Source of the DNA: Opitutales bacterium
GTDB lineage: Bacteria > Verrucomicrobiota > Verrucomicrobiia > Opitutales > T3Sed10-336
Direction of reading: 5' to 3'
Length of the DNA: 44,799 nucleotides
Assembly (NCBI GenBank): GCA_020831535.1
Contig: JAFIGF010000048.1
Coordinates: forward strand, 1-44,799
Made by a program: the position numbers and the translations under genes. Positions 17,991 to 26,608 of the stretch are shown here, piece after piece (positions within the stretch are counted from its first letter, which is position 1; every line of letters starts with the position of its first letter). The notes under the pieces were generated by a model, which had not been told where the DNA came from, searched no databases, and saw only the letters and a program-made list of their open reading frames with translations.

Positions 17991-19136
17991 ATGAGTACGA
18001 CCCCATCTCCTGCAAAACCTCACAAACAAATCCGCAGTCGTTTGTCTCTGGCAATTCTTATTTCGGTGGTGGTTCATTTTGTCCTCTTGATTGTTTTGGG
18101 CTTGTGGACGGTATACCGCTATGTACAGGAGGGTGATCCTGGGATGGAAGTGGCGATGGAGCAGGGGGAAGAAGCGGAAGCCCCACAGGAAGTGGTGGAG
18201 GAAGTCGAGGTGACGGAGGTGCAACCGGAGGTGGAAATTGATTTGGACCGTTTGACGGTGGACCCATTGCATGACGTGGCCTTACCGGAAATCACCGCCG
18301 ACACCCAAGCGGTACCGACCCCGCCCACACCAACGATTCCTACCACGGCGGCCGATCGGGTAGCTTTTCGGCAGGCCATGCCGAGGGGTGATTGGGCCAA
18401 TAGTTTCGGATCCCGAGAGGAAAGTGAATTTCTTTTGCGGGGATATTATTACGATTTCAAAAGAACAGCCGACGAGAGTTCCACGTCCTTGCGGGATCGC
18501 CGCCATTTTCCGGTGATTCGCGAGTATATTGAAAATAACTTTGATCAATCGGTTCTGGAGGAGTATTTCCGGGTGCCGGAGCCGCTCTTTACCTCCTTTA
18601 TTTTTCACCCCCGGCGAGATTCCACGCTGGCCCTGGAGGCTTATGAAGCTGAAGAGCATGGGGTTTCCCCGGGCACATGGGCGGTTCATTACACCGGGCG
18701 TTTCTCTCCTCCGGAAAGCGGGAAGTACCGTTTTATTACCAAAGCGGAAGCGGGGATGGTGGTGATTGTTGATCGGGAAGTGGTGTCCCAGAACGGATTT
18801 GGGAGTGATCATCAAATTACCTCCTGGCGGCCTTCCCAACGCTACAACTTCGGTCTTCCCGGAAACTCCGCTTCGGTGGGAGATTGGTTGGAGTTGCGTA
18901 GTGGGCAGAATTACGACATCGAGATCTTTCTCGGGGATGGTCAGGTGGGCAACTACCAGGCGATGCTTTTGGTCGAACAAGAGGGAGTGGACTACGAAAA
19001 AGATTCGCGAGGGAATCCGATCCTCCCGATTTTTGCCACGGTTCCCATGGATGGGGATCCGCCGGAGGGTTTTGGCGAAGGGGCGATGGAGGTGCAGGAA
19101 CGTCCTCTTTCCATGCCGCATACCGGAGGGCGTTAA
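17991..19136 (+). CDS. TonB-like membrane anchor fused to a PA14-like domain
   Basis: A 381-aa protein from ATG 17991; an in-frame TTG at 17973 is less likely. Residues 19-42 form one membrane helix with the motif SVVVH (Ser25, His29), the SxxxH spacing of the TonB transmembrane domain that couples to ExbB/ExbD. An acidic, Glu/Val-rich stretch (47-80) and a Pro/Thr-rich linker (about 97-110) follow, as in a periplasm-spanning TonB. Instead of a TonB C-terminal domain, residues about 200-335 resemble a PA14 beta-barrel (GTWAVHYTGRFSPPESGKYRF, VVIVDREVV), which often binds carbohydrate. The C-terminal tail is short and Pro/Gly-rich. A Fur-like site lies upstream and an RND pump downstream. Function is unknown; energising an outer-membrane process is an inference. 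Confidence 0.68.
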   Translation: MSTTPSPAKPHKQIRSRLSLAILISVVVHFVLLIVLGLWTVYRYVQEGDPGMEVAMEQGEEAEAPQEVVEEVEVTEVQPEVEIDLDRLTVDPLHDVALPEITADTQAVPTPPTPTIPTTAADRVAFRQAMPRGDWANSFGSREESEFLLRGYYYDFKRTADESSTSLRDRRHFPVIREYIENNFDQSVLEEYFRVPEPLFTSFIFHPRRDSTLALEAYEAEEHGVSPGTWAVHYTGRFSPPESGKYRFITKAEAGMVVIVDREVVSQNGFGSDHQITSWRPSQRYNFGLPGNSASVGDWLELRSGQNYDIEIFLGDGQVGNYQAMLLVEQEGVDYEKDSRGNPILPIFATVPMDGDPPEGFGEGAMEVQERPLSMPHTGGR

Positions 19137-19286
19137 AGGGGTACCTGCTGCACTGTTGAGGACGTCTGCGCGCTCAAACAGGAATTCGCGTCCAGCTAAG
19201 AACGAGCAGGAACTTTCTGTCGTAAAGTCGTTAAAATCAGCTTTCGCATTGCTAAAAGTTGGTAGTTAGATTGTTTTGGTTCTTAT

Positions 19287-20411
19287 ATGCCTACTAAACT
19301 CATTCGGATATTACAGCTGTTTGGCGGAGGATCGGTTGCTCTGCTCTTGGTCGCCTGTGGGGCCATGGAAGAGGCCGAGGAGGGCGGAATGCCCGGGGAT
19401 CAGGAAGGGGCTCCGGTGGAAGTTTCCGAGGTTTCCCAAGAGACTCTATTGGATACTGTTCGGTTGGTCGGGTCGTTGGCTTATGCCGATTCTATTTTGG
19501 TTCGTCCGGAGTCCTCCGGTCTGATTCGGGAGATCCACTTTTCCGATGGAAGTGAAGTTGAGGAGGGGGATCTTATGGTGCGTTTGGACGACCGTGAACT
19601 GCAGGCTCAACGGGAGGAGGCCAAAGCCCGGCTCAATTTGGCTACGCAAACTTTGGAGCGAACCAAGCGTTTGTTCGAGGAGCGGTCGGTTCCGCGCAGT
19701 GAGCTCGACGTTGCCGAGGCGAACTATACCCAGTTGCAGGCGGAGGTTTCTCTTCTTGAAGTGCGGATTGACCAAACGAAGGTACGGGCCTCTTTTTCCG
19801 GGATCACCGGAACCCGTCGGGTCAGTCGAGGCGATTATGTGACTCCGGAAACGATCATTACCCGTTTGGATGACCGTTCCCAATTGGAGGTTGATTTTCA
19901 GGTGCCGGAGAGGTTTTTGCCGCAAATCGGTATTGGCACTCCTTTTCAACTGCCCCGGATCGGCGTAACGGGTCTGGATATAGAGACCCCCGAGGGCGAG
20001 GTTCGTTTTATAGATTCGACCCTGGAGCGCAGGACCCGGGCCAGTCAGGTGAAGGGTGTTGTAACGGATCCTCCGGAGGGGCTCAAGCCGGGCATGTTCG
20101 TGACGGTGGAACTGGTCCTGCGGGAGGAGCCTGAGGCCCTGGTCGTTCCCGAGGCGGCGATTGGACAGGAGGGACCGGTGAAGTTTGTTTTTGCCGTTCG
20201 TCCGGATGAGGATGACGAGGAGGTTTTCCGCGTCCACCAAGTAACGGTGGAGACCGGCCTGCGCTATCGCGGGTCGGTGCAGGTTATGCCCGAAGGGGAT
20301 TTGAGCGCCGGAGATAAAGTGATTTCGGCGGGCGTCGGTATTTTGCGAATCAACGATGGCGACAAGGTAAGTCCGCGCGATCCGCGGGAATTGGCGAACA
20401 CCGAGCTTTAG
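19287..20411 (+). CDS. RND efflux periplasmic adaptor lipoprotein (HlyD/AcrA family)
   Basis: Membrane-fusion protein that links an inner-membrane RND pump to an outer-membrane channel (374 aa). The N-terminus is a lipoprotein signal with lipobox LVAC (near Cys24), so it should be lipid-anchored. The biotinyl-lipoyl half motifs (SSGLIREIHFSDGSEVEEGDLMVRLDD and VRASFSGITGTRRVSRGDYV) flank a coiled-coil hairpin (about 105-160). Beta-barrel and membrane-proximal domains follow. The stop is 11 bp before the pump gene, which has a clear AGGAG site, so the two are co-transcribed. No outer-membrane TolC-type gene is adjacent. There is no local regulator gene, so the substrate cannot be guessed. Confidence 0.9.
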   Translation: MPTKLIRILQLFGGGSVALLLVACGAMEEAEEGGMPGDQEGAPVEVSEVSQETLLDTVRLVGSLAYADSILVRPESSGLIREIHFSDGSEVEEGDLMVRLDDRELQAQREEAKARLNLATQTLERTKRLFEERSVPRSELDVAEANYTQLQAEVSLLEVRIDQTKVRASFSGITGTRRVSRGDYVTPETIITRLDDRSQLEVDFQVPERFLPQIGIGTPFQLPRIGVTGLDIETPEGEVRFIDSTLERRTRASQVKGVVTDPPEGLKPGMFVTVELVLREEPEALVVPEAAIGQEGPVKFVFAVRPDEDDEEVFRVHQVTVETGLRYRGSVQVMPEGDLSAGDKVISAGVGILRINDGDKVSPRDPRELANTEL

Positions 20412-20422
20412 GAGATTTTCCC

Positions 20423-23400
20423 ATGGTTATTTCCGAAGTCTCCATCCGACGGCCCGTTGTTTGTACGGTCATTTGTATTCTCATTGTTTTGATCGGGTTT
20501 CTTTCCTTTCAAAACCTCCCGGTACGTGAATACCCCGATACCGATCCGCCCATTGTTTCGGTCAATACGGTTTATCCCGGTGCCGATGCGGAGGTGGTGG
20601 AATCCCGGATCACCGACGTCCTGGAAGAACAAATCTCGACCATCGACGGGATTCGGATGCTCAGTTCGGAGAGTCGGGAGGAAGTTTCGCAAATCTCCAT
20701 TGAGTTTGAATTGGGCCGGAATGTGGATAACGCCGCCAATGATGTTCGCGACCGGGTGGGGCGGGCCCGGGACAGTCTGCCCGATGAGGCGCGGGAACCC
20801 TCGGTGGAGAAGACGGAATCCGACAATACGCCGATCATGTGGATCTCCGTCAATTCCGATCGGTACAACCGCTTGGAGCTGACCGATTTCGCTGATCGGT
20901 TTGGGAAGCGAACGCTGCAAAATGTGTCCGGGGTGGCCAATGTGATTATCGGAGGGGAACGTCGTTTTGCCATGAGAGTGTGGTTGAGTGCGACCCAATT
21001 GGCGGCCTACGATCTCACCCCGGATGATGTGGAACAGGCTTTGCGGCAGCAAAACGTGGAGATTCCCGGAGGGCGGATTGAATCCGCGGCACGGGAGTTT
21101 TCGGTGCGAGTGATGGGGGATGTGAATGAAGTGGAGGAGTTTGAGAACCTGGTCATAGCCGAACGGGACGAGCGGCAGATTTTACTGGGGGAGGTGGCCC
21201 GGGTGGAAGTGGGAACGGAGGACTACCGCACCCTGACCTTCTTCCGTGGGAATCCGACGGTTGGACTGGGGGTGGTGCGGCAGTCTCAATCCAATTTGCT
21301 GGAGGTTGCCCAGGGAGTCCGGGACCGCCTCCCCGAAGTGCAGGCGGCGATGCCCGAGGGAGTGGAATTGGTGTTGGCCTACGACGCCAGTGTCTTTGTG
21401 CAGGAATCCATCAACGAGGTTTATAAAACCCTCCTTTTTGCCTTTGGGTTGGTGATTCTGGTGATTTTCTTCTTTTTGCGCACCATTCGGGCGACGCTGA
21501 TTCCCTTGATTTCCGTGCCGGTGTCGCTCATCGGGACTTTCGCGGCGATGCAATTGTTCGGCTTTTCGATCAACATCCTGACCTTGCTGGCGTTGGTTCT
21601 GGCGGTGGGGTTGGTGATCGATGATGCCATTGTCATGCTGGAGAATATTTACCGGCGGATGGAGGAAGGGGAGGATCCGATCCAGGCCGGACTGAAAGGA
21701 AGTCGACAGGTGGCTTTTGCGATTATTGCCACCACCCTCAGCCTGATCGCAGTGTTTTTGCCGGTGGCTTTCCAAGAGGGGTCCACCGGGCGCTTGTTTT
21801 TCGAGTTCGGCATTACCTTGGCCATCGCGGTGGCCTTTTCCAGTTTTATCGCGCTGACCCTTACGCCCATGCTCTGTTCCCGGTTTCTTAGAGTCAGTCG
21901 TTCGGCGGAAGATGGCAAGGCGGGGGCGTGGCTGTACCGAACAACGGAACCTTTTTTTACGGGTATGAACAATGGCTATTCCTGGGCCCTGAGGAAGGCC
22001 ATGAATGCTTGGCCGGTGGTGATTATCGTCGCCTTGCTCTTTGCTGTGCTGGCCGGGCCCTGGTCTTATTCGCAGTTGCAGAGCGAATTGGTGCCGGAGG
22101 AGGACCGCGGGGTCTTTATTTCCTTCTTCTTCGCTCCGCTCGGTTCGACTCCGCAATATACCCGGACTTATGTCGAGACGATGGAAGATATTGTTCTGGA
22201 AACCGAAGGGGTGGATCGGGTTTTCAGTATCACCAATGTTGGCTTTGGGGTGCCCGGGCAGGCCAACCAGGGGTTGATGTTTGTCGGCCTGGACGATTGG
22301 GATGAACGCGAAAGATCGACCCGGGAGATCAGTGGAGAAATTCAGGGCCGTTATGCCCAGGAGGTGACCGGGGGATTGTCGTTCAATATTCCGATTCGGC
22401 CCCTTTCCTTTGGGGAGGATATCCAGTTTGTCTTGCAGGGATCCGATTTCGACCAGCTGGTAGGTCTCGGGTTCGGCCTGATGGGGGAGATGGGGCAAAG
22501 TGGTTTGTTTCAAAACCCACGGATGGACCCGATCCCCAACAAACCCCAGCTTAATCTTTCCATTGACCGGAGCAAAGCGGCCGACCTTGGGGTTCGGATC
22601 GATGAAATCGCCCGCACCCTGGAAACCCTTATGGGAAGCCGGGAAGTCACGACCTTTAAGAAAAATGAAGAGCAATATGAGGTTTTTGTCCAAATTGAGG
22701 ATGAGGAGCGGGTGACTCCGGCGGATCTGGGGCGGGTCTATGTCCGGTCTTCCCATGGGGAGATGATTCAGTTGGTGAATCTGGTCAACTGGGAGGAGAC
22801 CGTGGTCCCCGACAAGTACCCCCGTTACAATCGCTTCCGTTCGGTGGTGATAACCGCCAACATGGCCCCCGGCTATACCATCGGAGATGGGGTGGCGTTT
22901 TTGGAAGGGGTGAGGGCGGAGCTGCCGCCGGGGGTCAATTCGCTCTACGATGGCAATACCCGGGAGTTTGTGGAAAGTGAGGGGGCGACCATTTTCCTTT
23001 TTATTCTAGCTCTGCTCTTTTGCTTCCTTCTTTTGTCGGCGCAATTCGAGTCCTTTATTCACCCTCTCACCATTTTTACCGGGGTGGTGCTGGCGTTGGC
23101 CGGGGGACTTTTGGTCCTCTACCTGAGCAATCTCTTTGGGTATCCGATGACCGATAATCTCTTCTCCCGCTTTGGTCTGATTATGTTGATTGGGTTGGTG
23201 GCCAAGAACGGAATCCTGATTGTGGAGTTTGCCAACCAACTGCAAGTGCAGGGGCGAAAGGCCTGGGATGCGGCCTTTGAGGGGGCCAGTTTACGTTTTC
23301 GCCCGATTTTAATGACCGCGATCTCCACGGTCTTTGGCATTATGCCCATTGCTCTGGCCAGTGGCCCTGGTGCGGAGACCCGCAATCCCCTGGGTCTGGT

Positions 23401-23587
23401 GGTGGTGGGAGGCCTTTCCATTGCCACGGTCTTCAGTTTATTTGTCATTCCCGTCGTCTATTGGCTGATGGACGGACTCTCGCAAAAGGTTTTCGGGCGT
23501 TCCAGTGCCTATGGGCTGATCCGGGCGGCGAAGATCCGTGAAGATATGGCGAAGGAAGAGGCCGAAGCGATGAAGGAAAAAGGGTAA
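20423..23587 (+). CDS. RND family efflux transporter permease (AcrB/HAE1 type)
   Basis: Proton-driven inner-membrane pump (1054 aa, normal length) that forms a tripartite exporter with the upstream adaptor. It has the duplicated 12-helix layout: helix 1 at about 10-30, a periplasmic porter domain (about 35-330), helices 2-6 (about 335-480), a second large loop (about 545-855), and helices 8-12 (about 860-1025). The proton relay is intact: Asp400-Asp401 in LVIDDAIVMLENIYRR and Lys928 in LVAKNGILIVEF. Starts ISEVSIRRPVVCTVICI, typical for the family. Its ATG has AGGAG 8 bases upstream. Substrates are unknown; drugs, dyes or bile-like compounds are usual for HAE1 pumps. Confidence 0.94.
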   Translation: MVISEVSIRRPVVCTVICILIVLIGFLSFQNLPVREYPDTDPPIVSVNTVYPGADAEVVESRITDVLEEQISTIDGIRMLSSESREEVSQISIEFELGRNVDNAANDVRDRVGRARDSLPDEAREPSVEKTESDNTPIMWISVNSDRYNRLELTDFADRFGKRTLQNVSGVANVIIGGERRFAMRVWLSATQLAAYDLTPDDVEQALRQQNVEIPGGRIESAAREFSVRVMGDVNEVEEFENLVIAERDERQILLGEVARVEVGTEDYRTLTFFRGNPTVGLGVVRQSQSNLLEVAQGVRDRLPEVQAAMPEGVELVLAYDASVFVQESINEVYKTLLFAFGLVILVIFFFLRTIRATLIPLISVPVSLIGTFAAMQLFGFSINILTLLALVLAVGLVIDDAIVMLENIYRRMEEGEDPIQAGLKGSRQVAFAIIATTLSLIAVFLPVAFQEGSTGRLFFEFGITLAIAVAFSSFIALTLTPMLCSRFLRVSRSAEDGKAGAWLYRTTEPFFTGMNNGYSWALRKAMNAWPVVIIVALLFAVLAGPWSYSQLQSELVPEEDRGVFISFFFAPLGSTPQYTRTYVETMEDIVLETEGVDRVFSITNVGFGVPGQANQGLMFVGLDDWDERERSTREISGEIQGRYAQEVTGGLSFNIPIRPLSFGEDIQFVLQGSDFDQLVGLGFGLMGEMGQSGLFQNPRMDPIPNKPQLNLSIDRSKAADLGVRIDEIARTLETLMGSREVTTFKKNEEQYEVFVQIEDEERVTPADLGRVYVRSSHGEMIQLVNLVNWEETVVPDKYPRYNRFRSVVITANMAPGYTIGDGVAFLEGVRAELPPGVNSLYDGNTREFVESEGATIFLFILALLFCFLLLSAQFESFIHPLTIFTGVVLALAGGLLVLYLSNLFGYPMTDNLFSRFGLIMLIGLVAKNGILIVEFANQLQVQGRKAWDAAFEGASLRFRPILMTAISTVFGIMPIALASGPGAETRNPLGLVVVGGLSIATVFSLFVIPVVYWLMDGLSQKVFGRSSAYGLIRAAKIREDMAKEEAEAMKEKG

Positions 23588-23588
23588 A

Positions 23589-23633
23589 CGCAACACTCCT
23601 GAGACCTCGGAAACACCCTAGTGTCACACAAGT
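23589..23633 (+). repeat. Direct repeat A, copy 1
   Basis: A 45-bp unit beginning CGCAACACTCCT, just after the RND pump stop. It matches copy 2 at 24187-24231 at 39 of 45 positions without gaps. The shared core is CCTCGGAAACACC. Confidence 0.85.
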
Positions 23634-23842
23634 CGCGGCCACCAGCGGAGCTGGAATATGAGGGTAAGAGACTCGCCGGGGTCGGAGTGTTCCGCGCAGG
23701 GGGTGGGGCGTGCTTTACGGCGTTGGCTTGAAGCTCTCCGCGCAGGGACTCGAGGTCCCCGCTTGGGGGCCTACAGCGAACGGGGGCCTTGTGCCCCTGT
23801 GCGCAATACATCGGAAAACGGAAATATCGCCCTTTTTCGACA

Positions 23843-23883
23843 GCGAGCAGGGACCCCGCTTGGCGCATATGCGTCAACCTAAG
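23843..23883 (+). repeat. Inverted terminal repeat of fold-back element, left arm
   Basis: A 41-bp arm beginning GCGAGCAGGGA and ending TGCGTCAACCTAAG. The reverse complement of 24148-24189 matches it at about 37 positions with one gap. Its core is a near-palindrome around CGCATATGCG. Confidence 0.85.
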
Positions 23884-23966
23884 TGATAGGGCGGGCGTTT
23901 CAGCCCTTACGGAGGGGGGCAACCGCTGCGATCATCCCTACGCAACTCTCGTAGCGAAGCGCTTCT

Positions 23967-24086
23967 ATAAGGAGCAAGGACATTTCTGTCCTTGGGGAGC
24001 CGATCAGGCGACCTGATTGGTGGGAGAGTTTTCGAATAGGCACGATCGCTCCCATTCTCAAGGACACGAATGTACTTGCTCCTTAT
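23967..24086. repeat. Inner inverted repeat of the fold-back element
   Basis: Bases 23967-23996 match the reverse complement of 24057-24086 at 26 of 30 positions, including a perfect 12-bp block ATAAGGAGCAAG. Each arm also contains a small hairpin or its remnant; in the left arm CAAGGACA-TTTC-TGTCCTTG (23975-23994) is perfect. A further hairpin ATCAGG-CGA-CCTGAT lies at 24003-24017. A single strand could fold into a long cruciform-like structure. Confidence 0.75.
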
Positions 24087-24147
24087 TATTATTAACCTCC
24101 CCAAGAACAGGCGAAAGCCCGATCAATTACGGTAACCATCCAAAGTC

Positions 24148-24189
24148 CTTAGGTTGACGCATATGCGCTTGGCGGGATTCCCTGCTCGC
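24148..24189 (-). repeat. Inverted terminal repeat of fold-back element, right arm
   Basis: A 42-bp arm (reverse complement of the left arm at 23843-23883) beginning CTTAGGTTGACGCATATGCG. Its last three bases overlap the start of direct repeat A copy 2, so the two repeat systems abut exactly here. Confidence 0.85.
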
Positions 24190-24231
24190 AACACTCCTAA
24201 GGCCTCGGAAACACCTTAGTCTCACATTAGT
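24187..24231 (+). repeat. Direct repeat A, copy 2
   Basis: Second 45-bp copy (39/45 identical to 23589-23633). In this copy CTAAGG and CCTTAG can pair across an 11-base loop; the pairing is broken in copy 1. Confidence 0.85.
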
Positions 24232-24316
24232 TCTTAAACCGCAAAAACCCTCCTTTTAGGGCCTGAAAGTGGATTTAGTTTGTTTTTTTCGGGAGAGCGC
24301 TTTAGAAGGGTTTCTT

Positions 24317-25411
24317 ATGCCTGAAACTTACTATGTTGTCCCCGAAGGTCTTCACAACGCTTTAGTGCAAGCGGCTTACGAGAAGCGTGGTTTCACGCCG
24401 GAGGAGTCTGCCGATGCGGCTCGTTTTTGTGCCTCTGCGTCCTGCCATGGCATTCGTACCCACAACGCCATCAAGGCTTTGCATCTGGATCACCTTTTTG
24501 GCAGCGGTTCCGGGGGCTGTGTTCCGGGAGCGGAGATTGAGGACAAATCCGGGCGGTTTCCGGCGGCGAAGGTGTGGAATGCCAATAAGAAGCTCGGGCA
24601 GTCCACTGCCTACAAGGCCATTGACGAGGCCATTCGGTTGGCGGATGAATACGGTGTGGGGACGGTCAGTGTGGACAATGCCTTTCATTATCTTTGGGGA
24701 GGCGGCTATGTGATGGAGGCCGCGAAAAAGGGTTATTTTGCCTACACCAATTGCACCGCGGCTTTGACTGAGGTGGTTCCTTTTATGGGCAAGGTCCCTA
24801 CGCTCGGGACCAATCCGCACAGCTGGGGTTTTCCCACGACGGAGGCGGTGGGCTTTCCGATTGTCATCGATTGGGCGACCTCGGTGGTGGCCATGGGGCG
24901 GGTGCAACAATTTCGGCGGGAAGGCAAACAACTTCCCCCCAATGCGGCGGTCGATGCAGATGGGAACCCAACGCAGGATCCCGAAAAAGCGGTGGCCCTT
25001 TTACCCTTTGGGGCGCACAAGGGCTATGGGCTTTCCCTCATCAACGAACTGGTCGGCGGGTTGATCGGTGGCTCCAAGCCGACCTTGCGGAGTCGCTGGA
25101 CGGACGATGATGAGAAACACACACCGGCTTTCTTTTTCCAGGTGATTCATCCCGAGGCCATGGGGAGCGGGGATTTTGCCCAGGGGCGGACCCAGTCCGA
25201 AAATCTCAAGGTCGTCCTGGAGGACATTCTGCAGGGAGAGAACAAAAACTGCCTCTTGCCCGGACAGATCGAGGCGGACGCTGCCGCCCTGACCGAAAAG
25301 CATGGGGGCCTGCTTTTCTCCAATGCCGAGATCGAGGCTTTTGCCGAAATCGCGGAGGAGTGCCAGCAACAACCCTGGGATCGCAATACCCTGAAAACGG
25401 TCGAACTTTAA
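24317..25411 (+). CDS. Ldh_2 family (malate/L-lactate dehydrogenase-like) oxidoreductase
   Basis: NAD(P)-dependent 2-hydroxyacid/2-oxoacid oxidoreductase of the Ldh_2 (YlbC/YiaK) family, cytoplasmic, 364 aa from ATG 24317. An in-frame ATG at 24269 would add 16 residues unlike the family; an AAGGG sits just before the chosen start. The usual active-site SHGxxR segment is replaced by GIRTHN (45-50), with His49 in the catalytic position. The cofactor and core regions include TLGTNPHSWGFPT, IVIDWATSVVAMGRV and HKGYGLSLINELVGGLIGG. It is 24 bp before a KdgK-like kinase and followed by an SDR, so a role in sugar-acid oxidation or reduction is likely. The exact substrate is not readable. Confidence 0.82.
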   Translation: MPETYYVVPEGLHNALVQAAYEKRGFTPEESADAARFCASASCHGIRTHNAIKALHLDHLFGSGSGGCVPGAEIEDKSGRFPAAKVWNANKKLGQSTAYKAIDEAIRLADEYGVGTVSVDNAFHYLWGGGYVMEAAKKGYFAYTNCTAALTEVVPFMGKVPTLGTNPHSWGFPTTEAVGFPIVIDWATSVVAMGRVQQFRREGKQLPPNAAVDADGNPTQDPEKAVALLPFGAHKGYGLSLINELVGGLIGGSKPTLRSRWTDDDEKHTPAFFFQVIHPEAMGSGDFAQGRTQSENLKVVLEDILQGENKNCLLPGQIEADAAALTEKHGGLLFSNAEIEAFAEIAEECQQQPWDRNTLKTVEL

Positions 25412-25435
25412 GACAAAACCCAAAAAGAAAAAACT

Positions 25436-26536
25436 ATGGCTAAGTTACAAATCAAGAGTGCAGCAGAAACCAAATATGACTGTCTCTCCCTCGGAGAGAT
25501 TATGCTCCGTTTGGACCCCGGCGAGGGGAGAGTGCGGACGGCCCGTTCCTTTCAGGCCTGGGAAGGTGGGGGCGAATACAATGTGGCCCGTGGTCTTCGC
25601 CGTTGCTTCGGTCTGCGAACCGGGGTGGTCACCGCCTTCGCCGAGAATGAAGTGGGGCACCTTATCGAGGATTTCATTCTGCAGGGCGGAGTCGATACTT
25701 CGCTCATCCGCTGGGTTCCCTATGACGGGGTGGGGCGGACGGTGCGCAATGGGTTGAATTTCACCGAGCGCGGGTTTGGCGTTCGCGGCGCCGTGGGGGT
25801 GCCGGACCGCGGGATGACCGCCGCTTCCCAGTTGAAGCCCGGCGATATCGACTGGGAGGATATTTTCGGCAAACAGGGCGTACGCTGGTTTCACACCGGT
25901 GGCATTTATGCCGCCCTTTCGGAGTCCGCTGCAGAAGTTACGCTGGAAGCGGTGAAAGCAGCGCAAAAGCACGGTACCATTGTCTCCTATGACCTGAACT
26001 ATCGACCCTCTTTGTGGAAATCCATCGGGGGGCAGGCGAAGGCTCAGGAAGTCAACCGGGAGATCGCCCGTTCGGTCGATGTGATGATCGGCAACGAAGA
26101 GGATTTCACCGCGTGCCTCGGTTTTGAGGTGGAAGGGGTCGATGAAAACCTTTCCAATATCGAAGTGGAAAGCTTCCAGAATATGATCAAAAAGGTCATT
26201 GCCGAATTCCCGAATTTCAAGGCCACGGCAACGACCCTTCGCTCAGTGAAAACAGCTACGATCAATGACTGGGGAGCTATTTGCTGGTACGACGGGGAAT
26301 TCCATGAAGCGATCCACCGGAAAGAGCTGGAAATCCTCGACCGGGTTGGGGGCGGCGACAGCTTTGCCTCCGGCTTTATCTTCGGTATGATGGAAACCGG
26401 TGATCCGGCCAAAGCGGTCAATTACGGTGCCGCCCACGGAGCACTGGCCATGACGACTCCTGGTGACACCTCCATGGTGACTCGTGCCGAGGTCGAAAAA
26501 CTCATGGGCGGTGGAAGTGCCCGTGTGGTCCGCTGA
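25436..26536 (+). CDS. kdgK: PfkB family kinase, probable 2-dehydro-3-deoxygluconokinase
   Basis: Ribokinase-fold sugar kinase (366 aa) most like KdgK, which makes 2-keto-3-deoxy-6-phosphogluconate in the Entner-Doudoroff/hexuronate route. N-terminal SLGEIMLRLDPGEGRVRTA with the GGGEYNVARGL substrate motif, a SYDLNYRPSLW segment in the middle (KDG kinases carry this), GNEEDF, and the C-terminal anion-hole motif DRVGGGDSFASGF (catalytic Asp in GGGD). A linker around 215-255 is slightly longer than usual. It sits between the Ldh_2 gene and the SDR gene in one operon. No KDPG aldolase is present in the window. Confidence 0.85.
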   Translation: MAKLQIKSAAETKYDCLSLGEIMLRLDPGEGRVRTARSFQAWEGGGEYNVARGLRRCFGLRTGVVTAFAENEVGHLIEDFILQGGVDTSLIRWVPYDGVGRTVRNGLNFTERGFGVRGAVGVPDRGMTAASQLKPGDIDWEDIFGKQGVRWFHTGGIYAALSESAAEVTLEAVKAAQKHGTIVSYDLNYRPSLWKSIGGQAKAQEVNREIARSVDVMIGNEEDFTACLGFEVEGVDENLSNIEVESFQNMIKKVIAEFPNFKATATTLRSVKTATINDWGAICWYDGEFHEAIHRKELEILDRVGGGDSFASGFIFGMMETGDPAKAVNYGAAHGALAMTTPGDTSMVTRAEVEKLMGGGSARVVR

Positions 26537-26608
26537 ATTTTTCCAACCCTAACCCAAGCGGGGTTTGCCTTTGGACACAGGTGCCTCGCGCTATGTTATT
26601 TATCGATT

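Larger units (their letters stand above)
23588..24316. other. 729-bp repeat-rich non-coding region
   Basis: No frame here resembles a protein family and several short frames cross repeats in incompatible ways. The region instead holds a pair of 45-bp direct repeats, a 347-bp fold-back element with 41-42-bp inverted ends, an inner inverted repeat, a twice-repeated TCCGCGCAGGG 11-mer (near 23691 and 23737), and many short hairpins, for example GGGAC-TCGAG-GTCCC (near 23746) and GGGGC-CTTGT-GCCCC (near 23784). It reads as accumulated mobile or REP-type repeats between the RND pump and the sugar-acid operon. The promoter for the latter is probably in its last 80 bases. Confidence 0.75.

Noticed and set aside
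21182..22756. 524-codon minus-strand open frame inside the RND pump gene
   Set aside because: Antisense shadow of a fully conserved pump; His/Gln/Pro-rich product with no family features.
23509..24104. Several 65-137-codon frames in the repeat-rich gap
   Set aside because: They run across the inverted and direct repeats, have no family resemblance and no credible start context.
23588..24316. CRISPR array in the repeat-rich gap
   Set aside because: Repeats are only two copies, widely spaced, plus inverted arms; no regular repeat-spacer pattern and no cas gene.
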